From positions 21,801,023 through 21,865,022 of the forward strand of contig CM060200.1 in NCBI GenBank assembly GCA_030562195.1: DNA of 64,000 nucleotides. Direction: 5' to 3'. Each line of letters begins with the position of its first letter. Position 1 is the stretch's first letter. A program made the translations under genes and the position numbers. Below the pieces are notes generated by a model, which was not told the origin of the DNA, searched no databases, and worked only from the letters and a program-made list of their open reading frames with translations. The stretch comes from Nipponacmea schrenckii (lineage: Eukaryota; Mollusca; Gastropoda; Lottiidae). Positions 34,401-47,100 of this stretch are shown here, piece by piece.

Positions 34401-36297
34401 TATATTTTAATTTAACATAAATCTTGTCTGGATTCATAGTTTGAAATTATTAATTGCATTATCATTCACTTAAATATGGAAATAGCCATACTATAGCTCA
34501 GTCTTTATTAATCTAGTTACTGAATTTAAATTTATAGAGGGCGTCCACTTTTACTCCAAGAAACTAGAATAGGAATCAGTAATTGCATAATTTGCATTAG
34601 CAGTAAATTGATACAAAACATCAAACATGACTGCATTAGTCATTGACTGCTTCTGAAAACATCTGCCAAAAGTCTTCAATTATTGTCTGGATTTCAATAC
34701 TGAACAGAAACCAGGCATTAACAGACCGGAACAAATATAGTTCAATCTAACATTCGTGTCTGAAGATGTAAGGAAACTGTTGAAAAATATAAACAAGATA
34801 TGAAGCAAGAATTTGGTGGTTTATTTTTTCTGATGCCAACTTATGTCATATTTATGATAAAATTCAGATTGAAGATTTGGTGATAAAAACAGATTGCTAT
34901 CAAAGACAACATGTGGGTATCTGGACCAAGTTGTGGTAGGTGATAGTGGTCATGGAATAATTATTAAAATATTGATAAAACATGGGAAATTAATCAGAAA
35001 TACAACTAAAATTTGGATGCTTGTGGATGTTCTGGTTCTGTAGCAATGAGCTTTATACAATAACATTGGAAAATCAACTTCTAATACATAAGTATATAGA
35101 TGCTGTGGATACAATTTTATATTCTTAATCTAAAGCAAATGGGAATGAGAATTCATGAATATTCTTTTCAATTTGAGTAACGGATTCAACTCCTATACAC
35201 AAAATTGGAAGTAAATATTATGAAAGGATATGATTCAGATTGAGAAAGAAAGCAAATTGGTTGATCTGGTTTCATTGTTGGCAGAAGTGAGGATATTATA
35301 GAATGTCTTAGTGCACATAATCTGCAGTCGGCATAGTTTGTATGAATACCAGTGTAGATAATATTTATGTATGGTATGTAATAATATGAGATAGATTAGA
35401 ACAGACATTGTCAGGATGTTACAGCTCGAGAACTCAGTTTTTTTTACTTCTGTATATCTTGTATAGTCCCACTGAAAGCATGTTGTGTCAATTGAAGCAG
35501 TCTTGTTGTGGAAAGAAACTACTAAAACTCAAAAATAGATGGTCTATTTCCCATCAGTTCTTCATTTTGAAAGCAATTATACAACTTGTATATGATTGCA
35601 AAATTTTACTGGTAGTTTTAAAAAAAACAAAAAAAACAGGGCCTAGATTTTGCTAATGGAGGTGGTTATCTTTTTTGTATTCCCCACCTACAGCTTTACT
35701 CAGCTCGGCATTATTATCTTAGAGATACCCCCGCCAATTACCCTCTAGAGAATTTTAACTCCAGGCTGCAAAAGCACAAGGAAATACATTTTAAAAACAT
35801 TTTAATCAAAAAAAATCACTTGCTATCCACATAGAAATTAGACTTATTTAAGAAGTGTAGAATAGCTACAAAAATATCATTATTTCAAATAATAGCTAGT
35901 AAATACAGAATTGATATTTTTGTTGTGTCATTATAATATCTTCCCTTGGGCTTTCAAAATCCACAAAAATCCAAATTGCATGCTAGCCATCATTATTCTA
36001 TGTAGCATTAGACTTTGAAATGAAGGAAGAAGTTAGAATTTGCTTAAATAAAAAGAAGAAAAATATCTTGTGAACTAAAACAAGTTGAAATACTTTTTTT
36101 CATATTATAGGTCAATATTTCTTGGTTCAAATATAGAAATCTATGTCAGTTGTCGATAAATTTAATAATAAGTCTCCTATGAATGGAAGTTGGTCAGTAA
36201 AATCTAATTCAGCGTAAATTATGAGCTATTATTCCATCAATCATGTAACAGCATTTTTTGAAATATGACAAGTTTGAAATGTGTTCAACACACTTTC

Positions 36298-36322
36298 ATT
36301 ATGCCGTGAAAAATGGCATAAT
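36298..36322. other. Perfect 8-bp stem-loop
   Basis: ATTATGCC and GGCATAAT flank the 9-base loop GTGAAAAAT. It may be the core of a small inverted-repeat relic. No function can be assigned. Confidence 0.5.
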
Positions 36323-39300
36323 ATAAGCCTGTGAGATTTGAAAATCCCAACTGGTCTATTAGATTCAGACCTGCGGCACATGTGGTTAATTGATTTGATT
36401 GCACTACATGTTCCAAAGGTAAAATCTCATCTATAATTTTACTATAATGAACATTTGAAAATCTGAAATCAATTGAATTCACACTGTTCTAAAGAGCAAA
36501 CATTAAAAAAATGACAGCAAGCTGTTGAAAATATTGATCATTTTAAAACCTGAATTGTTTATAATTGGATTTAATATATAAATATTTACACACTTAAAAC
36601 TTAGTCCAGTTATTGTGGTTAATAACTTGTTTATTTTGGTAACAGATTGCAATATAGTGCTTTAAGTACTGCCTAAATTTACATTTATAGTACTATATCA
36701 AAACCTAGATTACAATAATTATATACACAATCTATATCTATATATACCATCTAGAATTACACCTCAAAGCGAAGAGTAGCCTCCAATAATAATTTATTAA
36801 TAACAGTACCATATACATATCTGCAGTAATTTTACCAAAAACATATCTGGATATAAAGTAACATTATTATCTGAACATCAAATTAACATTATTATATCTC
36901 CAATAATCAAATACAGGAATCTCAACTTAAAGAGGATAAATGCACATGATTAGATTTAGTAATATATATAGGGTATAGATGTCCCATAAAATAATACATA
37001 GGTATCAATTTGCCAAACACTGACTGATCAAAACAAATTATGTTTGTTGCAAACATTGTTTGAAAAAGTTCAATTTGTTTGCTATATTTTTTCATCAGGT
37101 AAATTAATATTTCTTTTATATGTTAAAAACAAATTTTGTAACAATTGTAATTAGTGTAACCTCATATTGAATGTTAACCTTTTATAAAATAGCCTTAATA
37201 CCATTACCTAGACTTCTAGAATGGGGATGTAACAACATAGAAGATACTAAGTTTCCAATTAATTTTCAAACCAGACTAATTAGGTGTATATAAAGGAAAT
37301 ATAAAGGGAATATATAGACTACTTATAAAGTTAAAATCACCAATTCTGCTGTCTAGGTATCTCGGTACCAGTATTATTGGTAATGACACTATGTCACAAT
37401 AGGCTATATAGACTCTCTCAAATCTATTTTGTTAACTAGCTTCCGATTGTAAAGCCGATCTGGAAAGGTTTGAAAGGAAATTATCAAACAAGACAATGTT
37501 TGTGTGGACACATTGAACACATTCTATCATGTTTCATCATTAGGTTTACCTTCTGTCTGGACTTATTTCCTGTGTCTTTAAGATGAAATATGTGGACAAT
37601 CTTGCTATATCTCAATCACTTTATTTTTCAATTCTGCTGTGAATGAATCAATTATCAAATGTTTATAGATTAAAGCAAACCAGTGGCTCAAGACAAGGTT
37701 ATATACAATGTCAAACATGTCTGAGCTATTCCAATTCAATGATCTTGAAAGTCCTTGCCTATTCAAGTCTTGAGTTTTGCTGGAAAAAACATGAATGGAG
37801 AAAAACAAAATTTAAGTTGATTTCTTCCAGTCTCTTCTCAAACCAATCACATTTAACATGATTTAATCATTATAAGTAATTAAGTTTTGAACCGAAATTA
37901 GTATTGATGTGTGATACAAATTGAATATGCAGAAGTTATTTGGTACGCCTGTCATGTCAAATTTACCTCATCCCACACTGCATGGGATTAATTAATCCTA
38001 AAAATTCTAAAGGTGAGGTGTATTTTAAATTTTTATTGAAGATCCCAAACATATTAGACTAGAAGATGATACAAGGTACAAATTAATGACGTTGATTATT
38101 GATAAGTTTAGAATAAGATATAGTATGTTTGATAAGCAAATTTGTACAATCAAGTACTGATAATATCTCCTTATTCCACAACTTTCATATTATCTGATCA
38201 AACTTGTCATGAATTTATGCAGTGTTTCTTGTAAGGATTTTGCAGTCATGTTTATTTCAAAACCAATAACTTTGGTGTCCAAAAGGTAATAGAAATGTTT
38301 TTTTTTTCCTCCAAATGTTATAAATGAAAAAACATTTGCGTGCAAGAGGAATATATTTCTTATCCACTGCAATTAGACTTCTATTTCATGCATGTCAATA
38401 TGTCTACAATTGTACTGAAAAACGCTGTTTAAAACTGTAAAATCAGCAGAATATTGAAAAGCCAGAAACTTCTTGTGAATGTGAAAAAAATTCTTTCTAC
38501 ATTAAAAAAAGGCTGCCTAAATGTTTTTTTAAGACACAATGCATCATTATGCCCATATTCAACTCAGTAAAATATTGTTTTCTGTTTTATATAACATACA
38601 AAAAGTAAAAAATATCCCATTATATGATATCTTAAAAAATAATTATATATTACAATATCAAATGTTGTTTCGAAATACATATCTGTGTATATCTCAAATG
38701 ACCAATTGTAAATATATATTAAATAGAAAGGATGTAAAAGACAACGAGTAAGAGAGACAAATAGAAATACACTACAACCTTCACTCATGAAAAACAAAAT
38801 GTGTATATCTCAAGAGATCACTGAGATCTTCTACTTCTGTTTGATTACATTTCATTCCAAAGATTAAAAGTAAGATATGTATATACACCTGTTCAACTAC
38901 ATATACCCAGTCAATATACATACCATCAAAACATTTGTATGTAATCAGCATTGGTGAATAACTGAGGGGGGAATGTTGCTCAACATAACATATCAAATAA
39001 CTAACCTGTTATTCTTAAAGCTAACTCTAACCTTTTCAATAAACCAATAACCACTTGTTCCAAGCAACTTTCACTCATAGTGATTGTAATCAAGAAATTT
39101 GATGCAAAAATAGGTTCACTTGGTAAGATATTAACTTTTCTTAACCAAAAAGTCTCAGATGGCAGTGAAAGTAAATATGTAAGACTTCAAGGACATTTAG
39201 AAGTGAGGGGTACAAATCACAAGCACAAGATATTATAGAAGCACACCTCTTTGGAGAACACAATGTTTCAGCATAATTTATATGTTTCATCATTTTATTA

Positions 39301-40989
39301 AGTAAGTGTGCTTATTCCATACTATTGTTTCCTGTTTGTGAAGGTATCTTAAAGGTATTTTGGGGATTGAAATGATTTTAATTTTAAGGGCTTTCACTTT
39401 TTCATTCACCATTTTCCAAGGTTCCTACAATTTCTAGAAAAATATGACAAGATGATGACATCGCTTACAAAATTACTTCATCAAATGATATGTACAAGGT
39501 TTTGTGGAATCACACACTTCTTATAAGAAATCAGAAAAGTCCAATTAGATACATATGTGAACTGTTGACAAGTTCTTAATCCCTTTCATTGGAATTATTT
39601 CTATAAAAAGAAGTTAGTAGCAGATTAAGGTCTCCAATACAAAAGAGTACCCAAAATACTGAAAGCTTTAGTCTCAATGACTGTGATACAGGAAGCAGGT
39701 ATTCTGGATTTGAAAGCTAACTGTACACTAGATCTGTCTATATCTGATCTTCAGTCTCTTTCAGGAATTATCTTGATTGACACCTGATATGTATGACCTC
39801 TTCAAAATCCATTTTGGTACAGTTTGGAAATGTTAAATAAAAAATTGTCTCTAATAAAAGGTTAAAAAGAGAAAATGATAAGAGATAAAACACAATTGAA
39901 TAATTAAGCTGAATTATCTGTCATTCAATTGTATCATTATATTTACCCTTTACTGTGTTGTTTCTGGTGGCACACTTTTTTCCCATTTGATATGGTTTTA
40001 TGACTAGTCCTATCTTCACGCCCTTGTAAATATTATTTGGATCACATTCCGAAAGCTATTTAGTATGAAAATAATATCCATGAAAACTATGTTGCATTTA
40101 TAAACTAACAAAATACAATTCTAATGACCTTTGCTTCCTACGGTGACATTTGGATGATGAAATATTGTTTGATATTTTTGAAAAAAAAATGGCTTTCGGG
40201 AAAGGCTCTTAAGGAAAATTTCATGAAAGTCTGGCTGAGTTGACATGCTAGCCTAAATAATGATTTTTTACTTTTTTTCGAGAATTCTTTTCAATAAATT
40301 ATTTTTCTTTGTCAAGATAATTAATTAGTGAACTGACTGAATTTATTTTGATCTTTTATAAATCTTTCCTTCAAAACGAAATGTTTACAAAAGATACTGC
40401 CAAATGAGCTGTTCTGGCGTTTAATTGAGACCCTATTGCAAGCAGTGAAACTGATAGAAATTAACAGAGTATGTCTGGATGAGTTTGTGCATCAAATATA
40501 TATCAATGTCTGCATAAAGTTTTAAAGATTTCATTCTCTTCTTCATGTTATTGACAACATATGCAAAAATTGAGTTAAGAGGTCTTTAAGGAGAAATTAG
40601 CTTTGCAGACTATATCAATTTGAAATATCCATCAATATTCACATACATTTGTTAAAACCAACTGGTTAAAGGATGATATATAGGAATGGTTGAGATTCCT
40701 ATAGAAGTAAATAGGCATGAAACATGCTGTCTGTGTTATATTGAAGTCAAATTTGTATGATTTATCATCACAGTTGATCTCTATTTACTACTGTCTGCCC
40801 TTTCATACAACAGGTTTTGACCATTTACTTCTAGTACAGGTTCACATAGAAATACAACAAAAATGGAAGAAACCTGTATAAAAATAGATTTGTTTGATTT
40901 GGAATACCTATGATTCTGTATTCAACCTTTTCCAAATATAGGTAATTTTATAAATATATTCAGTTGCTAAACAATGTCAAGCTCTTACG

Positions 40990-42702
40990 TTCATGTTACC
41001 TTTGTGCTTTGTGAACATTTTAGGGTTAGGTTGAGGGTTTGCATTAGTTCTAACTATATATGTTACCTTTGTGACCATCTTAGGGTTAGGTTGAGGGTTT
41101 GCATTAGTTCTAACTATATATGTTACCTTTGTGACCACCTTAGGGTAAGGTTGAGGGTTTGCAATAGTTCTAAATATATATGTTACCTTTGTGACTACTT
41201 TAGGGTTAGGTTGAGGGTTTGCAATAGTTCTAACTATATATTACCTTTGTGGCTACTTTAGGGTTAGGTTGAGGTGTGTGACCATCTTAGGGTTAGGTTG
41301 AGGGTTTGCAACAGTTTTAACTATATATATCTTACCTTTGTGACCACATTAGGGTTAGGTTGAGGGTTTGCAACAATTCTTGCTATATATGCTACCTTTG
41401 TGACCACCTTAGGGTTAGGTTGAAGTTTGTGACCATCTTAGGGTTAGGTTGAGGGTTTGCAACACTTCTATATATGTCTTACCTTTGTGACCACCTTAGG
41501 GTTAGGTTGAGGGTTTGCAACAGTTCTAGCTATATATGTTACCTTTGTGATCATCTTAGGATTAGGTTGAGGGTTTGCAATAGTTCTAACTATATATGTC
41601 TTACCTTTTTGACCACCTTAGGGTTAGGTTGAGGGTGAACCATTTAGGGCCTAAGGTTATTTGGGTTTGCAATAGTTCTAACTATATATATCTTACCTTT
41701 GTGACCATCTTAGGATTAGGTTGAGGGTTTGCAATGGTTCTAACTATATATATCTATATATCTTACCTCTGTGACCACCTTAGGGTTAGGTTGAGGTGTG
41801 TAACCATCTTAGGGGTAAGGTTTAGGGTTTGCAACTGTTTTAACTATATATGTTACCTTTGTGGCCATCTTAGAAATAGGTTGAGGGTTTGCAACAATTC
41901 TAACTATATATGATAACTTTGTGACCATCTTAGGTTGAGGGTTTGCAACAGTTCTAACTGTATATATCTTACCTTTGTGACCACCTTAGGGTTAGGTTGA
42001 GGGTTTGCATTAGTTCTAACTATATATGTTAACTTTGTGACCATGTTTGGGTTAGGTTGAGGGTTTGCAATAGTTCTAACTATATATGTTACCTTTGTGA
42101 CTACTTTAGGGTTAGGTTGAGGGTTTGCAATAGTTCTAAATATATATATTACCTTTGTGACTACTTTAGGGTTAGGTTGGGGTTTTGCAACAGTCCTCAC
42201 TATATGTTACCTTTGTGGCCATCTAAGGAATAGGTTGAGGGTTTGCAACAATTCTAACTATATGTTACCTTTGTGACCACCTTAGGGTTAGGTTGAAGGT
42301 TTGCAACAGTTCTAACTCTATATATCTTACCTTTGTGACCACCTTAGGGTTAGGTTAAGGTTTGTGACCATCTTAGAAATAGGTTGAGGGTTTGTAACAA
42401 TTCGAACTATATATGATAACTTTGTGACCATCTTTAGGGTTTGCAACCGTTCTAAATATATATGTTACCTTTGTGACCATCTTAGGGTTAGGTTGAGGGT
42501 TTGCATTAGTTCTAACTATTTATGTTACCCTTGTGACCATGTTTGGGTTAGGTTGAGTGTTTGCAACAGTTCTAACTATATATGTCTTACCTTCTTGGTC
42601 ATCTTAGGGTTAGGTTGAGGGTTTGCATTAGTTCTAACTATATATGTCTTACCTTTTTGACCATCTTAGGGTTAGGTTGAGGGTTTGCAATAGTTTTAAC
42701 TA
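40990..42702 (+). repeat. 60-bp telomere-motif satellite, left part
   Basis: Monomers of 60 bp (some 62-63) contain in order TATATATGTTACCTTTGTG, ACCACCTTAGGGTTAGGTTG, AGGGTTTGCAA and CAGTTCTAACT. The core TTAGGG TTAGGT TGAGGG TTTGCA is four hexamers in register with the TTAGGG telomere repeat, increasingly degenerate. There are about 28 monomers in this part. Shortened units (TTGAGGTGTGTGACCATC or TTGAGGTTTGTGACC junctions) and one inserted GGCCTAAGGTTATTTGGG segment near 41648 break the regular period. Because 60 is divisible by three, open frames such as 40974-41261 (plus) and 41904-42200 (minus) arise without being genes. Confidence 0.95.
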
Positions 42703-42704
42703 TA

Positions 42705-43685
42705 CAGTGAAACCTGGCTATAACGAATCATACGGGACCGAACGAATTAGTTCGTTATAGCCGAAATTCCTTATATCATTTTCTATGTCCGCCATCTTGG
42801 ATAAAGTCAAAATTACCCATACCGTCCCAAAGAAAAGGAACGATCGCAGTTTTAAACAGTACTAAACTTTTAGCACATAATTTATTGCAAATTCACATAA
42901 ATTATAATCATGCATTTTCGTAGCGTGTTCAAAGCTCGAAAAGTGTCCGCAAATGATGACAACTTCATTGTCTATGATTTATTCTTCGTCATCAGATTCT
43001 GTGATGGTGTCATTTTTCACCAACATAACACTCTCTACAATTTCATCGTCGCTCGGTCTGTCCTCTGTAATAATATCTTCGTCGACTTTTAAAAAATCGT
43101 CCAGTCTTACGGTATCTAGTGCATCGGTAAATTTATTCACCTCGTACCAAATTCTCTTCAATTCACCTACACGCATGTCGTTATTTTCGTCATCGAATTC
43201 GGAATTTTATGTGCTTTGTACGTAGCCATGTTGATGTTGAGAATCGAATGACACTTGAAGACGGTTATCGTTATTTACGATTTCGCCGTATATTTATTGT
43301 TTAGACCGGTAACCAAAATGAATATCTTGGGACTGTGGGTGAACAGAGGAGGACAAAAGGATTACACAAACGTTCATTAAGTTTAATTGATAAATAACAA
43401 TTGAAGTAGGGAGTCGGGAGGTGTGAAATTCTGTACCAATTTATTGCCGTGATTGGGTTGATTGAGATTATCGGTTAATTATGACTAATCCATTCGTAAT
43501 AACCATTAATTTTGGTACACAGGGTGTCAATTTCTATTCGTTATTACCGAAAATTCGCTACTAGCATTTCGTTTTATCCATTTATTTTTCAATGAAATTA
43601 GTGCAGTGAAAAACGGGACTTTTAAATGTGTTCGTTATTACCGGTTTTTCGGTATAAGCATGTTCGTTATGAGTGAGGACCACTG
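42705..43685 (-). mobile_element. pogo/Tigger-like DNA transposon, internally deleted, 981 bp
   Basis: The left end CAGTGAAACCTGGCTATAAC continues into GAATC. The complement of the right end, CAGTGGTCCTCACTCATAAC, continues into GAACATG. These are CAGTG-ended inverted repeats of the pogo/Tigger kind (Tc1/mariner superfamily). TA lies on both sides (42703-42704 and 43686-43687). Removing the element plus one TA restores a normal satellite monomer, so this is a precise TA insertion. Near the left end GGCTATAACGAA and TTCGTTATAGCC also form an internal stem (42716-42756). The minus strand keeps only a transposase tail, so the element cannot mobilise itself. Confidence 0.9.
42979..43206 (-). pseudogene. 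C-terminal remnant of a pogo/Tigger transposase
   Basis: The minus-strand frame is open from 43206 to its stop at 42979, with an internal ATG at 43176. It encodes an acidic tail: an FDDENND start, then VGELKRIWYEVNKFTDAL, then DDFLKVDEDI, ending SDDEIVESVM...ESDDEE. An acidic C-terminal region with an EEIV-type segment is typical of pogo/Tigger transposases after the DDE domain (family knowledge, compared from memory). The DNA-binding CENP-B-like domain and the catalytic DDE core are missing. The stop upstream of 43206 and the element's short length show that the rest was deleted. Confidence 0.65.
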
Positions 43686-43687
43686 TA

Positions 43688-46600
43688 TATATCTTACCTT
43701 TTTGGCCATCTAAGGGTTAGGTTGAGGGTTTGCAACATTCTAACTATATATGTTACCTTTTTGACCATCTAAGGGTTAGCTTGAGGGTTTGCAACAGTTC
43801 TAGCTATATATGTTACCTTTGTGACCATCTTAGGATTAGGTTGAGGGTTTGCAATAGTTCTAACTCTATATATCTTACCTTTGTGACCATTTTAGGATTA
43901 GGTTGAGGGTTTGCTACAGTTCTAACTATATACATGTATGTCTTACCTTTTTGACCATCTTAGGGTTAGGTTGAGGGTTTGCAATAGTTCTAACTCTATA
44001 TATCTTACCTTTGTGACCACCTTAGGGTTAGGTTGAGGTTTGTGACCATCTTAGGGTTAGATTGAGGGTTTGCAACAGTTTCTAACTAAATATATCTTAC
44101 CTTTGTGACCACCTTAGTGTTAGGTTAAGGGTTTGCAATAATTCTAACTCTATATATCTTACCTTTGTGACCACCTTAGGGTTAGGTTGAGGTTTGTGAC
44201 CATCTTAGGGTTAGATTGAGGGTTTGCAACAGTTTCTAACTAAATATATCTTACCTTTGTGACCACCTTAGTGTTAGGTTAAGGGTTTGCAATAATTCTA
44301 ACTATATATGTCTTACCTTTTTGACCATCTTAGGGTTAGGTTGAGGTGTGTGACCATCTTAGGGTTAGGTTGAGGGTTTGCAACTGTTCTAACTATATAT
44401 GTTACCTTTGTGGCAATCTTAGAAATAGGTTGAGGGTTTGCAACAATTCTAACTATATATGATAACTTTGTGACCATCTTAGGTTGAGGGTTTGCAACAG
44501 TTATGACTATATATGTCTTACCTTTTTGACCATCTTAGGGTTATATTGAGGGTTTGCAATAGTTTTAACTATATATATCTTACCTTTGTGACCACCTTAG
44601 GGTTAGGTTAAGGCTTTTGACCATCTTAGGGTTAGATTGAGGATTTGCAACAGTTTCTAACAATATATATCTTACCTTTGTGAAGTGACCCCTTAGGGTA
44701 AGGTTGAGGTTTGTGACCATCTTAGGATTAGATTGAGGATTTGCAACAGTTTCTAACAATATATAACTTACCTTTGTGACCACCTTAGGGTTAGGTTGAG
44801 GGTTTGCAATAGTTTTAACTATATAAGATAAATTTGTGACCATCTTAGGTTGAGGGTTTGCAACAGTTTCTAACTATACATATCTTACCTTTGTGACTGT
44901 CTTAGGGTTAGGTTGAGGGTTTGCAACAGTTCTAACTATATATATCTTACCTTTGTGACGACCTTAGGGTTAGGTTGAGGGTTTGCAATAGTTCTAACTA
45001 TATATGTTACCTTTGTGACTACTTTAGGGTTAGGTTAAGGGTTTGCAATAGTTCAAACTATATATGTTACCTTTGTGACCACCTTAGGGTAAGGTTGGGG
45101 GTTTGCAATAGTTCTAACTATATATGTTACCTTTGTGACCACCTTAGGGTAAGGTTGGGGGTTTGCAACAGTTCTAGCTATATATGTTACCTTTGTGACC
45201 ATTTTAGGATTAGGTTGAGGGTTTACAACAGTTCTAACTATATATATCTTACCTTTGTGACCACCTTAGGGTTAGGTTGGGGGTTTGCAACAGTTCTAAC
45301 TATATATATCTTACCTTTGTGACCACCTTAGGGTTAGGTTGGGGGTTTGCAACAGTTCTAACTATATATATCTTACCTTTGTGACCACATTAGGGTTAGG
45401 TTGAGGGTTTGCAACAGTTCTAGCTATATATGTTACCTTTGTGACCATCTTAGGATTAGGTTGAGGGTTTGCAATAGTTCTAACTATATTTATCTTACCT
45501 TTGTGACCATCTTAGGATTAGGTTGAGGGTTTGCAATAGTTCTAACTATATATGTTACCTTTGTGACCACCTAAGGGTAAGGTTGGGGGTTTGCAACAGT
45601 TCTAGCTATATATGTTACCTTTGTGACCATTTTAGGATTCGGTTGAGGGTTTACAACAGTTCTAACTATATATATCTTACCTTTGTGACCACCTTAGGGT
45701 TAGGTTGGGGGTTTGCAACAGTTCTTACTATATGTATCTTACCTTTGTGACCACCTTAGGGTTAGGTTGGGGGTTTGCAACAGTTCTAACTATATATATC
45801 TTACCTTTGTGACCACATTAGGGTTAGGTTGAGGGTTTGCAACAGTTCTAGCTATATATGTTACCTTTGTGACCATCTTAGGATTAGGTTGAGGGTTTGC
45901 AATAGTTCTAACTATATTTATCTTACCTTTGTGACCATCTTAGGGTTAGGTTGAGGGCTTGCAATAGTTCGAACTATATATATCTATATATCTTACCTTT
46001 GTGACCACCTTAGGGTTAGGTTGAGGTGTTTGACCATCTTAGGCTTAGGTTGAGGGTTTGCAACCGTTCTAACTATATATGTTACCCTTTTGGCCATCTT
46101 AGAAATAGGTTGAGGGTTTGCAACAATTCTAACTATATATGATAACTTTTTGACCATCTTAGGTTGAGGGTTTGCAACACTTCTAACTATATATGTCTTA
46201 CCTTTTTGACCATCTTAGGGTTAGGTTGAGTGTTTGCAATAGTTCTAACTATATATATCTTACCTTTGTGACCATTTTAGGATTAGGTTGAGGGTTTGCA
46301 ACAGTTCTAACTATATATATCTTACCTTTGTGACCGCCTTAGGGTTAGGTTGAGGGTTTGCAATAGTTCTAACTATATATGTTACCTTTGTGACTACTTT
46401 AGGGTTAGGTTGAGGGTTTGCAATAGTTCTAACTATATATGTTACCTTTGTGACTACTTTAGGGTTAGGTTAAGGGTTTGCAATAGTTCTAACTATATAG
46501 TTACCTTTGTGACCATCTTAGGATTAGGTTGAGGGTTTGCAATAGTTCTAACTATATATGTTACCTTTGTGACCATTTTAGGGTTAGGTTGAGGGTTTGC

Positions 46601-46888
46601 AACAGTTCTAACTATATATATCTTACCTTTGTGACCACCTTAGGGTTAGGTTGAAGTTTGTGACCATCTTAGGGTTAGGTTGAGGGTTTGCAATAGTTCT
46701 AACTATATATATCTTACCTTTGTGAAGGGTTAGGTTGAGGGTTTACAACACTTCTAACTATATATATCTTACCTTTGTGACCACCTTAGGGTTAGGTTGA
46801 GGGTTTACAACAATTCTAACTATATATGATAACTTTGTGACCATCTTAGTTTGAGGGTTTGCAACACTTCTAACTATATATGTTACTT
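43688..46888 (+). repeat. 60-bp telomere-motif satellite, right part
   Basis: The same monomer continues after the transposon for about 53 more units. Local higher-order structure is visible. A 428-bp block of about seven monomers at 45077-45504 is repeated at 45505-45932 with few changes, sharing diagnostic variants (GTAAGGTTGGGGG, TTTACAACAG, ATATTTATC). A 154-bp block at 43991-44144 is repeated at 44145-44298 (sharing TCTAACTAAATATATC and TTAGTGTTAGG). Frames of 60-115 codons (such as 44975-45322 and 44580-44843) are by-products of the period. The array ends at GCAACACTTCTAACTATATA near 46888. Confidence 0.95.
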
Positions 46889-46890
46889 AA

Positions 46891-47100
46891 CAATGTTTCT
46901 ACTGTTTCAATTATTAGAAAAAATAGAAAAATAGAAAGAATTGCAACAATAGTAACCATTTCAGATTTATTTGGGGAGAAAATAGCAGAATAGCACACAT
47001 TAGAAAACAATGTTTCTACAGTTTCAATTATTAGAAAAATAGCATGGGCTGCTACAAAACCTCCTATTATTAGAAAAAATAGAAAGAATTAGAACACCGA
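46891..47100. repeat. Imperfect duplication next to the satellite, offset 117 bp
   Basis: CAATGTTTCTACTGTTTCAA with following TTATTAGAAAAA starts at 46891 and recurs at 47008 with one change. A third shorter relative (CTATTATTAGAAAAAATAG) lies near 47062. The duplicated segment starts exactly where the satellite stops, so it may mark the original array border. Confidence 0.7.

Larger units (their letters stand above)
29914..40989. other. Long AT-rich stretch, possibly intronic, no recognised gene
   Basis: About 11 kb with only short frames (60-82 codons), none with a motif I recognise. Small features inside are an A run at 31438-31456, a three-fold TATGAGGC(A/C)TA motif cluster at 31857-31935, and a perfect 8-bp stem-loop at 36298-36322. 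If the exon at 29820 is real this may be its first coding intron, but coding exons could be hidden here. Confidence 0.35.

Noticed and set aside
43004..43225. Serine-rich plus-strand frame opposite the transposase tail
   Set aside because: It is antisense to the acidic Asp/Glu-rich minus-strand frame, whose GAC/GAT/GAA codons read as serine-rich in reverse.
44975..45322. 115-codon plus-strand frame rich in NSSNYICYLCDH repeats
   Set aside because: It is a by-product of the 60-bp satellite, whose period is divisible by three. Frames also stay open on the minus strand and shift with unit-length changes.
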